A stretch of 64,000 nt of DNA from Symsagittifera roscoffensis. Lineage: Eukaryota > Xenacoelomorpha > Acoela > Convolutidae. Every line of letters begins with the position of its first letter. Position 1 is the stretch's first letter. The position numbers and the translations under genes were made by a program. Positions 50,302-61,619 of the stretch are shown here, piece by piece. The stretch covers positions 1,581,688 through 1,645,687 of the forward strand of contig NC_087064.1 of NCBI RefSeq assembly GCF_963678635.1, written 5' to 3'. The notes under the pieces are model-generated. The model was not told the origin of the DNA and did not search any database. It saw only the letters and a list, made by a program, of their open reading frames with translations.

Positions 50302-51433
50302 GGTCGAACCAAGTTAGAGATCAATTGTGTGAACTGAATTAAAATCAGAGTCAAAATGCAATCTTGCTAGAAAATATCACTTTTTTACTGTTTCAAAACC
50401 AATATTTGCCACAAACTGACAATTGACAATAAGCTGTGATAATGATCTACACAAGAACAGCCTAGAAAAATAGTTTTACAACTTTTTTTCAATATGTATT
50501 TTGACAGCTCGATTATGAGAGCCTCAAAGACGCAGGCGGTGTTAATGCCACTTGGTGTAAAAAACGAAAAAAGTAATATTTACTCATAAGTTTAATTGGT
50601 TTAACGCCAAGTATGATTCGCTTCAGGAAATCTGAACCAAATAAAATATCCTAAGCTTTCAATAGCTGAAGTCTAGTTTCCACCCTAAATTGAAATTTAC
50701 GCCAAATCTGAGCGTTCCTTTTTCTACGAGATATGTCATGTTTTTGTTTGGGTTTCACCTATAACTTTTTCAGAAGAGATAATTGCTCCAAAATTAAAAA
50801 AAAAAGTATCGCCCTTGAGGTGAAACTTGAGTTAATTTTAACTTTAAAATAGCACTGAAATAATTTCACTTGCAGAATGAAATACCTGCTAATTTCAAAA
50901 TGTAGGTTTGAAACGATTGTTTTAGCTTGGAAAAGAAGATAAAACAAGTCCAAAACTTCCAAAACTTCTGTTCAATGAAAGTTTTCCATAACTAACAGAG
51001 TGATGCCGTAGCAAACAGTCACGCAAATTCTTCTCTCAAACATAGGCTTCAGTGAAGCTTTCAAAATTAAGTTTTTTAAAAGAATAGTAGACTCAATGAG
51101 AAATCCACTCTTTATTGAGCAATGCTATTGAAAATTTATATTTTTTGCTACAAAGCAATAGTATTCATTTGACAATTCTGCCTTTTCTGCTTCAGCTTTG
51201 CCTCACAATAGAATACGAAAACCATGAAAGGAAAACCAAACTTTGCAAGTTTATTTTTTGATTGACTTGTGCGGTCAAATTTGGACAAAACATTTCTGGA
51301 TTGGGTTAAAATTGACCAAAAACCAAAAATTTTGGTCGCAATGTTCCAGCTGAATCTTGCTTTCTTGCACTTGCTGGAAACATATTTGGGTTGGTCAAAC
51401 TTGGTTGCTGCTCAAGTGTTTTTGGTCTGACAT
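50302..51433. other. Intergenic DNA between the lectin and the LTR element
   Basis: AT-rich, with no gene, repeat array or RNA feature that I can support. A poly-G run lies just before this stretch, at about 50131-50143. Confidence 0.5.
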
Positions 51434-51631
51434 TGATGTGATTTCAAACTATTTAGTATTGTTAGCAATTGTTACATAACCTTTCTAACAGGTCATTTAC
51501 TTATGACCTTCACTATTTCCTTCTCTCCGGCGGAGAGAATGCTCTCTTCACTTTTTAATGTTTTAAATTTAGACTAATTCACTTTTATTGTCTTATTCTT
51601 TTAATTGTATAAAGTAGAGTTAGCTGTAACA
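51434..51631 (+). repeat. Left LTR (about 198 bp, perhaps 5'-truncated)
   Basis: Begins TGATGTGATTTCA and ends GCTGTAACA, so it has TG..CA ends. It matches 58464-58660 closely, with scattered substitutions and small indels. It contains 'ctctccggcggagagaatgctctc', itself a small palindrome. If the right LTR really begins at 58405 after the polypurine run, this copy lacks the first ~59 bp. Confidence 0.8.
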
Positions 51632-51659
51632 AAGTAACATTTTATCAAGGCAGTCAAAT

Positions 51660-52470
51660 AACGAATCTAACGTGAGAGGAATACCTCCATTTCGGCAGAG
51701 CCATACGGTAGACCCACCTATTACTTGGGATGATTGGAGTGATCTCTTTCATTTAGCTATTATAGCAAAAGAAAACATAGACATCAAAAATCTACGAAAC
51801 CTTTCGGAAAGACACCATCCCCAACCACCAACAATAGAAAACCCGACGGATAACCAATCGGAAAGCCAATTAAAATCTAGAATAGACAGAACCATTCAAG
51901 AACAAAGACGATACGACGAGGAGGAAACGGCATCTATTAAATCAGAAACCAAGAAATTTAACGGTATGAGAAAAGAAGAAGCCGACAAAAAACAACGATC
52001 GATCCTGTAATTAGCCCTAGGAAGCGAGGGAAAACGAATTTTTGGAGAAAAGTTCACAAAGGTAAAATACTACAAATTTCATTCAAAGAGTTTTGGGAAT
52101 AATTAGCAACCGCTTTCGTCAGGAAGACGAACGTCACCTTTGAAAGGCACAAATTGCTTGACAGAAAACAACATGACAGAGAATTAATCGAACAATTTTG
52201 GGGAACCTTGGCCAAATTGGCTAAAAAGTGTGACATAGCCGCGGGAGAGGAAGAATGAATGGATCAGGGACATCTTCATAAATAACATGAAAAATTATGA
52301 CATACAACGAAAACTCCTGACCGAAAAACTACCTCAGCGAGAAGCACTAAATGTGTCACTCAGCGAAAAGGGAATTTTAAACCATTCAAAACTATCAAAC
52401 AATTTTAAATCCAACCAACCAACCGTACACAAATCTCATAATGAATTAATTGTCAAAAGAAAATAAATAC
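51660..52470 (+). pseudogene. Gag-like pseudogene, unit 1
   Basis: The first frame carries PPITWDDWSDLFHLAIIAKE, a W-x2-W-x3-F pattern common at the start of gypsy-type gag capsids, and closes at TAA 52008-52010. Beyond it, out-of-frame segments keep gag-like character: an LGSEGKRIF segment, then a RELIEQFWGTLAKLAKKCDI segment (the QxxxExxxxFxxxLxxLxxxC pattern), then an LLTEKLPQREAL segment. Stops and at least two frame changes separate them, so no functional Gag can be made. The - strand open frame at 52054-52236 is a shadow. Confidence 0.7.
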
Positions 52471-53194
52471 TATTTGGAAACAACTGGCTTCTGGTAAACC
52501 ATCCAATGGATTTTTAGACAAAGGAAAATCTATACTCTCTAAAGAAAGAGCAAAGGACTGGAATGCGGACGACAGAGTGGAAGATGGATACAAAGATACA
52601 CTGATCTCCAAGAAAAACTTGACACCTGCAGAGAAGGGATACGATACAGACTACCCATCCACTTCAAAACTCTCCACCTCTAGATTACCGCTTCAAAGTC
52701 CGTTTAAAGATAAAATCCTGCGAAAAACGTATGGGAGCATCGATTGAAACCCGTTTTATAAGGAACGAAACAAAAAGATCATAAACACGTCTTGTTCGAC
52801 TGTAAAGATATCAGACGGAAAAATAATCAGAAAATCAGATATTGCCATTCCTAAATCAAATTCTTCAAAAACCAGACCTTTTAAAGGCAACATTTCATTT
52901 CCCTACTTTCTTAATCATATCGTTGAAGTAGGTCAGAAACGCGAGAAACCCAGAAGACAACTTAAACCCCGAAAACAACAACCCAGGACCAGAGTTCAAA
53001 CAGAATTGGGATCCTCAGATAACAACACAAGGACACGAGTGTCGAGACCCTCCTTAAAGTCTTCTCGAAGACAGCCTCCTCGATTCAAGAAGACAAAAAT
53101 TTTACCAGATTACCTCGCTTCGGACGAGTCTATGATCATTCCCTCGGATATCTCCGATATTAGTGATTGGGAATGGATAGCGAATTATTTCTGA
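52471..53194 (+). pseudogene. Interior basic region, unit 1
   Basis: Fragmentary frames rich in Lys, Ser, Arg and Pro; the last part is open at 53006-53194 (RVSRPSLKSSRRQPPRFKKT, then ISDISDWEWIANYF and a stop). I find no protease DTG, no zinc knuckle and no reverse transcriptase motif. It may be a nucleic-acid-binding stretch or the remains of a deleted pol region. Confidence 0.5.
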
Positions 53195-53692
53195 CTCATT
53201 TAACAACTTAAAACATGACTACAACACTTTTAACCCTCGCGAAACAAATAATAACAGTAGGGTTGATATTTTAGAAGATAACATTAACCCCGACGACGAA
53301 CTATCAATGCAGTGCCCAATCAGCATCATCCCAGCAGAGCGAAATACTACATCACAGTGCCCAATCTCAATCACTCCGGCGGAGTCTTCCACGACTACAT
53401 AAGTAAATAAGTAAATGACACCAAAAACAACTCGGCCACATCACTGGAGGAGGATTGTATAACTAACTTTCCAGTCTACAAGATAGTGGATTCATCAGAC
53501 CAGGCCATATCTACTTTATAGTCCCCACCTAAACTTGGTAACGATCCACCTATTATTCTCCGGTCTAGTAGAAATGTAGGTCCGCCAAAATTCTATGGTA
53601 AGAGATACTTCATAGATGTTGTGGATTTACCTCAAGTGACCTCTGGTTCGGCATCGAATCCGATCATACTGGACAACAATGGCAGCGAAAAA

Positions 53693-55755
53693 CAAAGTAA
53701 CATTTTATCATGGCAGTCAAATAACGAATCTAACGTGAGAGGAATACCTCCATGTCGGCAGAGCCATACGGTAGACCCACCTATTACTTGAGATGATTGG
53801 AGTGATCTCTTTCATTTAGCTATTATAGCAAAAGAAAACATATACATCAATAATCTACGAAACCTTTCGGAAAGACACCATCCCCAACCACCAACAATAG
53901 AAAACCCGACGGATAACCAATCGGAAAGCCAAATAAAATCTAGAATAGACAGAACCATTCAAGAACAAAGACGATACGACGAGGAGGAAACGGCATCTAT
54001 TAAATCAGAAACCAAGAAATTTAACGGTATGAGAAAAGAAGAAGCCGACAAAAAACAACGATCGATCCTGTAATTAGCCATAGGAAGCGAGGGAAAACGA
54101 ATTTTTGGAGAAAAGTTCACAAAGGTAAAATACTACAAATTTCGTTCAAAGAGTTTTGGGAATAATTAGCAACCGCTTTCGTCAGGAAGACGAACGTCAC
54201 CTTTGAAAGGCACAAATTGCTTGACAGAAAACAACATGACAGAGAATTAATCGAACAATTTTGGGGAACCTTGGCCAAATTGGCTAAAAAGTGTGACATA
54301 GCCGCGGGAGAGGAAGAATGAATGGATCAGGGACATCTTCATAAATAACATGAAAAATTATGACATACAACGAAAACTCCTGACCGAAAAACTACCTCAG
54401 CGAGAAGCACTAAATGTGTCACTCAGCGAAAAGGGAATTTTAAACCATTCAAAACTATCAAACAATTTTAAATCCAACCAACCAACCGTACACAAATCTC
54501 ATAATGAATTAATTGTCAAAAGAAAATAAATACTATTTGGAAACAACTGGCTTCTGGTAAACCATCCAATGGATTTTTAGACAAAGGAAAATCTATACTC
54601 TCTAAAGAAAGAGCAAAGGACTGGAATGCGGACGACAGAGTGGAAGATGGATACAAAGATACACTGATCTCCAAGAAAAACTTGACACCTGCAGAGAAGG
54701 GATACGATACAGACTACCCATCCACTTCAAAACTCTCCACCTCTAGATTACCGCTTCAAAGTCCGTTTAAAGATAAAATCCTGCGAAAAACGTATGGGAG
54801 CATCGATTGAAACCCGTTTTATAAGGAACGAAACAAAAAGATCATAAACACGTCTTGTTCGACTGTAAAGATATCAGACGGAAAAATAATCAGAAAATCA
54901 GATATTGCCATTCCTAAATCAAATTCTTCAAAAACCAGACCTTTTAAAGGCAACATTTCATTTCCCTACTTTCTTAATCATATCGTTGAAGTAGGTCAGA
55001 AACGCGAGAAACCCAGAAGACAACTTAAACCCCGAAAACAACAACCCAGGACCAGAGTTCAAACAGAATTGGGATCCTCAGATAACAACACAAGGACACG
55101 AGTGTCGAGACCCTCCTTAAAGTCTTCTCGAAGACAGCCTCCTCGATTCAAGAAGACAAAAATTTTACCAGATTACCTCGCTTCGGACGAGTCTATGATC
55201 ATTCCCTCGGATATCTCCGATATTAGTGATTGGGAATGGATAGCGAATTATTTCTGACTCATTTAACAACTTAAAACATGACTACAACACTTTTAACCCT
55301 CGCGAAACAAATAATAACAGTAGGGTTGATATTTTAGAAGATAACATTAACCCCGACGACGAACTATCAATGCAGTGCCCAATCAGCATCATCCCAGCAG
55401 AGCGAAATACTACATCACAGTGCCCAATCTCAATCACTCCGGCGGAGTCTTCCACGACTACATAAGTAAATAAGTAAATGACACCAAAAACAACTCGGCC
55501 ACATCACTGGAGGAGGATTGTATAACTAACTTTCCAGTCTACAAGATAGTGGATTCATCAGACTAGGCCATATCTACTTCAAAGTCCCCACCTAAACTTG
55601 GTAACGATCCACCTATTATTCTCCGGTCTAGTAGAAATGTAGGTCCGCCAAAATTCTATGGTAAGAGATACTTCATAGATGTTGTGGATTTACCTCAAGT
55701 GACCTCTGGTTCGGCATCGAATCCGATCATACTGGACAACAATGGCAGCGAAAAA
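53693..55755 (+). repeat. Interior unit 2 of the LTR element
   Basis: Nearly identical to unit 1 with a few substitutions, for example a TGA in place of TGG in the TWDDW motif near 53790 and a TAG near 55565 in the tail. The start 'caaagtaacattttatcatg' follows the unit 1 tail directly. Confidence 0.88.
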
Positions 55756-57812
55756 CAAAGTAACATTTTATCATGGCAGTCAAATAACGAATCTAACGTG
55801 AGAGGAATACCTCCATTTCGGCAGAACCATACGGTAGACCCACCTATTACTTGGGATGATTGGAGTGATTTCTTTCATTTAGCTATTATAGCAAAAGAAA
55901 ACATAGACATCAAAAATCTACGAAACCTTTCGGAAAGACACCATCCCCAACCACCAACAATAGAAAACCCGACGGATAAGCAATCGGAAAGCCAAATAAA
56001 ATCTAGAATAGACAGAACCATTCAAGAACAAAGACGATACGACGAGGAGGAAACGGCATCTATTAATTCAGAAACCAAGAAATTTAAGGGTATGAGAAAA
56101 GAAGAAGTCGACAAAAAACAACGATCGATCCTGTAATTAGCCCTAGGAAGCGAGGGAAAACGAATTTTTGGAGAAAAGTTCACAAAGGTAAAATACTACA
56201 AATTTCAATCAAAGAGTTTTGGGAATAATTAGCAACCGCTTTCGTCAGGAAGACGAACGTCACCTTTGAAAGGCACAAATTGCTTGACAGAAAACAACAT
56301 GACAGAGAATTACTCGAACATTTTTGGGGAACCTTGGCCAAATTGGCTAAAAAGTGTGACATAGCCGCGGGAGAGGAAGAATGAATGGATCAGGGACATC
56401 TTCATAAATAACATGAAAAATTATGACATACAACGAAAACTTCTGACCGAAAAACTACCTCAGCGAGAAGCACTAAATGTGTCACTCAGCGAAAAGGGAA
56501 TTTTAAACCATTCAAAACTATCAAACAATTTTAAATCCAACCAACCAACCGTACACAAATCTCATAATGAATTAATTGTCAAAAGAAAATAAATACTATT
56601 TGGAAACAACTGGCTTCTGGTAAACCATTCAATGGATTTTTAGACAAAGGAAAATCTATACTCTCTAAAGAAAGAGCGTATAGGAACTGGAATGCGGACG
56701 ACAGAGTGGAAGATGGATACAAAGATACACTGATCTCCAAGAAAAACTTGACACCTGCAGAGAAGGGATACGATACAGACTACCCATCCACTTCAAAACT
56801 CTCCACCTCTAGATTACCGCTTCAAAGTCCGTTTAAAGATAAAATCCTGCGAAAAACGTATGGGAGCATCGATTGAAACCCGTTTTATAAGGAACGAAAC
56901 AAAAAGATCATAAACACGTCTTGTTCGATATCAGACGGAAAAATAATCAGAAAATCAGATATTGCCATTCCTAAATCAAACTCTTCAAAAACCAGACCTT
57001 TTAAAGGCAACATTTCATTTCCCTACTTTCTTAATCATAATGTTGAAGTAGGTCAGAAACGCGAGAAACCCAGAAGACAAATTAAACCCCGAAAACAACA
57101 ACCCAGGACCAGAGTTCAAACAGAATTGGGATCCTCAGATAACAACATAAGGACACGAGTGTCGAGACCCTCCTCAAAGTCTTCTCGAAGACAGCCTCCT
57201 CGATTCAAGAAGACAAAAGTTTTACCAGATTACCTCGCTCCGGACGAGTCTATGATCATTCCCTCGGATATCTCCGATATTAGTGATTGGGAATGGATAG
57301 CGAATTATTTCTGACTCATTTAACAACTTAAAACATGACTACAACACTTTTAACCCTCGCGAAACAAATAATAACAGTAGGGTTGAGATTTTAGAAGATA
57401 ACATTAACCCCGACGACGAACTATCAATGCAGTGCCCAATCAGCATCATCCCAGCAGAGCGAAATACTACATCACAGTGCCCAATCTCAATCACTCCGGC
57501 GGAGTCTTCCACGACTACATAAGTAAATAAGTAAATGACACCAAAAACAACTCGGCCACATCACTGGAGGAGGATTGTATAACTAACTTTCCAGTCTACA
57601 AGATAGTGGATTCATCAGACCAGGCCATATCTACTTCAAAGTCCCCACCTAAACTTGGTAACGATCCACCTATTATTCTCCGGTCTAGTAGAAATGTAGG
57701 TCCGCCAAAATTCTATGGTAAGAGATACTTCATAGATGTTGTGGATTTACCTCAAGTGACCTCTGGTTCGGCATCGAATCCGATCATACTGGACAACAAT
57801 GGCAGCGAAAAA
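55756..57812 (+). repeat. Interior unit 3 of the LTR element
   Basis: Slightly more diverged than units 1 and 2, with a 6 bp insertion ('gcgtataggaac' near 56678) and a 12 bp loss near 56927. The frame 55684-56136 crosses the unit 2/3 junction, fusing the end of the tail (VTSGSASNPIILDNNGSEK) to the gag-like start. Confidence 0.88.
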
Positions 57813-57962
57813 CTGGACACTACCCACAAAGAGGCTCCCTTGGAGATAGTGACCGTCGAATCGGATTCTTCTTCGCCCGATCAAAATTCATCGTCATCGA
57901 CAGACGAGACAATTTTGATGATTACACGGAGCTCGACAGCGAACTCTTTAATGCCGAATTAG
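57606..57962 (+). pseudogene. Element 3' tail with intact end
   Basis: Open frame from the last unit into the unique 3' region. LRSSRNVGPPKFYGKRYFID resembles the Arg-Ser-x-Arg..Pro-Pro-x-x-Tyr/Phe tail found after integrase in many gypsy-type pol proteins. It then becomes Ser/Asp-rich (ESDSSSPDQNSSSSTDE) and stops at 57960. Only this copy has the original downstream sequence; in units 1 and 2 the tail is cut at GSEK and joined to the next gag start. Confidence 0.5.
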
Positions 57963-58388
57963 AAAACTTCATAAACTGTTATAGAAAGTGTTAATCATAG
58001 CTTACCGTAAACATTTTTGTCTTTCGTGGCTATTTTTCTTTTCTCGTCAAGTTTGATTTTTATCTCTTTTGTCCCCGTTACTCATTGGGTTGTTAACCAC
58101 GCTGACATTCATAGTCTTCCCCCGGATCAGTTAATGCATACTCATTATCGTTGATTATTCGCATAATTAATTGTAACCCCTTACCATAGTTCAACTTCAT
58201 ACATTACCTTGAGTCAGTAACTTTCTAAAGAATGATTTAACTCATTCTACATCCGTCGGATATCGAATATCTTCTGTTTTACAGCAGTTGATTTCTATTT
58301 CTTTTAACCGGTTTAGTCAAATTTAATTGCCTAATTAATAGTTTAAATTAAGTACACTATCGGTGCTTTAAATTTATTTTTGTTCCCC

Positions 58389-58404
58389 AAAGCGGGAGAA
58401 AGGA
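58389..58404 (+). promoter_or_regulatory. Polypurine tract candidate
   Basis: AAAGCGGGAGAAAGGA (one pyrimidine) lies directly before TG at 58405. Such tracts prime plus-strand synthesis and normally abut the 3' LTR. Detectable homology to the left LTR starts only at 58464, so either the LTR really begins at 58405 or the shorter 'agagaaa' at 58457-58463 is the true tract. Confidence 0.45.
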
Positions 58405-58463
58405 TGCAATTAATTAGATAATCAGTTAATTTTACAATTCAAATTTTTTCCTGCTTAGAGAAA

Positions 58464-58660
58464 TGATGTGATTTCAATTTTTTAGTATTGTTAACAATTG
58501 TTACATAATCTTTCTAACAGGTCACTTACTTATGACCTTCACTATTTCATTCTCTCCGGCGGAGAGAATGCTCTCTTCACTTTTTAATGTTTTAACTGTA
58601 GACTAATTCACTTTTATTCTTTTATTCTTTTAATTGTATAAAGTAGAGTTAGCTGTAACA
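58464..58660 (+). repeat. Right LTR (about 197 bp, or 256 bp from 58405)
   Basis: Matches the left LTR from TGATGTGATTTCA to GCTGTAACA. The flanking 'aagcgtgcgcg' on the right does not repeat the sequence left of the left LTR, so no target duplication is visible. Confidence 0.8.
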
Positions 58661-58663
58661 AAG

Positions 58664-58835
58664 CGTGCGCGTTTTTACGAGCAGGTTGGTTTATTGGTAT
58701 TTTGCTGACCCTATTCCAAATCTCGCCTGTCCTCAAATGTCGCCCAAACTTCGTCCGACGCTATCCTAAATGTCTTCCGATAGCAAGTCGCCCATGGGAT
58801 CCCAAATTGGTCGGGCCAGCCATTTTAAATTCCCT
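58664..58835. other. GC-richer fragment with a short internal repeat, unassigned
   Basis: Contains recurring 'caaatctcgcctgtcc', 'caaatgtcgcccaaac' and 'ctaaatgtcttccgat' phrases every ~25 bp, and 'ttggtcgggcc'. All frames hit stops quickly. It may be the end of a DNA transposon or a small decayed minisatellite. I cannot assign it. Confidence 0.3.
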
Positions 58836-58981
58836 GTCACTTCTTAAAAAATTAGTAAAAACTATTTTTTCTTAATTTTGTTTAATTTCTTTATTTTTTT
58901 AATGCATCAACATCTTTCCGACTTAAATAGAAAGTTTGGTCAAAGTCTAGTTAAAATTAACCATGACATTGCCATTGCAAC

Positions 58982-59298
58982 CAGGCGCGGACCTAGGATT
59001 TTCTCGATGGGGGCGGATTTAAAAAAAATTGAAAGATCATTTTTTTTTAGGTCGACCAAATTAGTTTTCTGAGCTCTCCTAAATCACTCTAAAAACCCTA
59101 TATTGACCTAATTTTCTGCGCCGCGGGCAACTGTTTCATTCAAAATTAGTATACTTTGGTGTCGGAGACACCTTTAGAAAACTTTTATGACCAGTCAGCC
59201 AAAAAGGGATATCTCAAAATAGTACAAAGGGGACACTTTGGGTCGGCAAGGGGTTGAATCCCTGAAGAACGGGGCGTCCTCCCCTAAATCCGCTACTG
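58982..59298. mobile_element. hAT-type MITE, 317 bp, with 8 bp target duplication
   Basis: The left end CAGGCGCGGACCTAGG and the complement of the right end CAGTAGCGGATTTAGG are matching terminal inverted repeats (12 of 16). The element is flanked by ATTGCAAC (58974-58981) and ATTCCAAC (59299-59306), an 8 bp duplication with one mismatch. CAG ends with an 8 bp duplication are typical of hAT elements. There is no transposase frame, so it is non-autonomous. Confidence 0.82.
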
Positions 59299-59939
59299 AT
59301 TCCAACCACGATATGAATTTCTGCTCAAAATGCAGAAAGCCACAGTTGTTGAAAATTCATTTAAATAAATTTGAAAACGATTAACTGATTCTGTTAGACA
59401 GATTGAAAAAATTTAAGTTCAATTTTGCTGACGCTTCTCACTTTTAAGTTTTTACAACAATTTTATCTTGATCTTTCTGGTCAATGTGTCCTCGCTCAGT
59501 TAAATTTGCATCATAAAACACCACGATGATTGTTTTGCTCCCAACCAGCAATGAGTGACCAAAAGTAGAGATAAGCGAGGGTTTGCTCGGGTGGATTTAA
59601 AAATATATGTTATTATATTTGTCGATGTTTTTTCAGGCCTAACAAACTTATCACCCGGGTTCCTTCAATAGACTTCAAAGATTTATTTTCTTTAAAATTC
59701 CGAAGTAAAAAAATGTCATTGTATAAAATTTGTTGGATGGTTTTGAACAAAATATTGTAATTTTTTAGCATACTCTCTTAAAGGCAAATCTATAATTTGT
59801 TTTCGTAGATCCCGAAGTTTGAAAGATACATTAAGCAATTTTGATCTAGGCTGGCTTCTGAAGCGTCTTAAAACACCACGATAGAATTGTGAATCAAATT
59901 ATTTTTCTGATAGTTTTGGTGCTTAATGTAAATTTACTA

Positions 59940-61590
59940 AATAAGTATTAGTTTTGGTTTTATACTTTGCCTTTTTTATTTCACCATGACTTAAATTGAC
60001 TCAACCATTAATGTGTACAAATGTTCGAAGTTTGAAATTTCTGATCAGAGATTTACCTTAACATGCTTCTTTTTCAAAATTTTTATCTATTTTTTAAAAA
60101 CAATTTTTTTAAATAAATGTTTTAGTTTTTTAAGAACAGATTGCAATTTTTTCACTAATCAGGTTAAAAGTTTTCAGCAGGCAAATTTTCACTTTGATCA
60201 AATCTCCCACAAAAAATTAACCTTTCTCAGAATCCTCAAAATTTGAGGTAATGCATGCCATGTTTTGCGCAAAAGTTGACAATTAAATTTTCTGACTAAT
60301 GGCTTTCCTTAACTCGTCTCCATAACTCATTTTATTTGTAATCTGTTCGAGGACATTTTGGTTTTTGTCTATAAACACTGCTTTCAATTTTTATAGGAGC
60401 AAATTTGGCATTCGATAGATCAAAGCGTTCCAGCAAAATTTTATAATAAACAAAAATGCGGTAAGATTTTTTTAAGATTAGATCAAGACATCTATCAAGT
60501 TGATTTCCCCAAAAAATTGTCAAAACCCAGTTTATTTGATTTTGAAAAAAATTACTGAAAAAATACCTTATAGCAAAGGTGAAGAACGACTGAAGAAAAC
60601 TAAAACCTTTGAAGAAAAGTCAGCCCCCCTCATGGACCCCCCACTCCGCCCCTGAAAAAATGTATAATTTTAGGTGCTATAAAACGTTAAATGATATGCT
60701 CCTAAAAATTATGCATAGAAATTTGGAGCGTAAATAATACTGTCGAGTTTGTTTTTTTCATTTTGTGCACATGAATCTGGACATGAGAATCTGAAAACAT
60801 TTTGAATCAATTTGAATCAAGAATATTTATGGCTCACAGAAATAAATGTAGATTGTGCTGGTAGAAAATTTGCTATGCTACGGTCAAGCAACGGGTTCCT
60901 GATAACTATTAACCTTGCCCTAGTACAAAAAGGGGACTCGAATTTCCTTACAAGGTGAAAATATAGCTTGTGCTAACCATGTCCTTCATAGGGGTGAAAA
61001 TTCTCTACCAGTAACAACAGGGAGAAACTGCCGACAAGATGTTAACTACCTAATCATGGGGTTTCGACAATCGCCAACAGTTGTTTTTGGTTACAATAGT
61101 TTATTACACGCTGCAACAGCTGTCGCAACTATCTTTCCGTTTTCCGTTTGCAACCCAGCTGATCAAAACAATTCTCTCAAGCAAACAATTTTTTGATATA
61201 AACTACGTTTTAATACGAGAAATTTAATACGGGAAATTTCCAAGAAAATGAAATTTGCCTAGATTTCTTTTTGCGAACAGCATAAAATTCGAAGTGTTTT
61301 TTTTTTCATGTGAGGTTTTTTCTCGTAATGATGAGTTTTAGTGGTTTTGATTTGGGATGACTTTTGAAAAGGATCAAGTTTTTGCTGACTCATTTGTCCT
61401 GAAATCCCAGGGGCAGAAATTTGAGTCTACAAATCAGAATTCCGTATTTAAAAACTTAAAAAAATAAAGTTCTGTCATGGAAGTGTGTCCGGAGCAAGTG
61501 AGTTCAGAATAGTTTTTTGATCATCACAGAAAGTTGTGCGGCATAAGAAGTTTATCTCCCATACTGCTTTAAGGCAGGGGTTGCCATTTT
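59940..61590. repeat. Diverged tandem duplication, copy 1
   Basis: Colinear with 61620-63130. Anchors include 'gatcaaagcgttccagcaaaa' (60417), 'gatcaagacatctatcaa' (60481), 'taatcatggggtttcgacaatcgc' (61052) and 'ctgctttaaggcaggggttgcca' (61563). No coding frame is conserved between the copies, so the segment looks like non-coding or long-dead DNA. Confidence 0.65.
60590..60654 (-). mobile_element. Possible hAT-like terminal end inserted in copy 1
   Basis: Read on the - strand the sequence begins CAGGGGCGGAGTGGGGGGTC, a typical hAT-like terminus, ending at 60654 on the + strand. Copy 2 of the duplication lacks it. The matching left end is missing, though similar 'tgaaaaaat' words flank about 60557-60565 and 60653-60661. 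Probably a heavily deleted insertion. Confidence 0.4.
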
Positions 61591-61619
61591 TTTTAAAATT
61601 AAAGTAAATTTCTTAATTA

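Larger units (their letters stand above)
51630..53692 (+). repeat. Interior unit 1 of the LTR element
   Basis: First of three near-identical units. In order it holds a gag-like start (51660-52010), disabled gag core (52011-52470), a basic Ser/Arg-rich region (to 53194), and the 3' tail (to 53692). The tail here carries an in-frame TAG near 53519 that unit 3 lacks. Confidence 0.85.
51434..58660 (+). mobile_element. Defective gypsy-type LTR retroelement with triplicated interior
   Basis: Direct terminal repeats (51434-51631 and 58464-58660) flank an interior that contains gag-like and 3' tail-like coding remnants but no protease, reverse transcriptase, RNase H or integrase core that I can find. 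The interior is present three times (51630-53692, 53693-55755, 55756-57812) with a 2063, 2063, ~2057 bp period. All copies share the same stops and frame breaks, so the element was dead before the interior was amplified. A unique stretch (57813-58463) with a polypurine run leads to the right LTR. I see no target duplication. Confidence 0.8.

Noticed and set aside
52054-56362. Three 60-codon - strand frames with a common sequence (52054-52236, 54117-54299, 56180-56362)
   Set aside because: They are antisense shadows of the gag-like core repeated in each unit.
60013-60246. 77-codon + strand frame rich in Phe, Ile and Leu, possible membrane protein
   Set aside because: Produced by T-rich DNA; not conserved in the second copy of the duplication.
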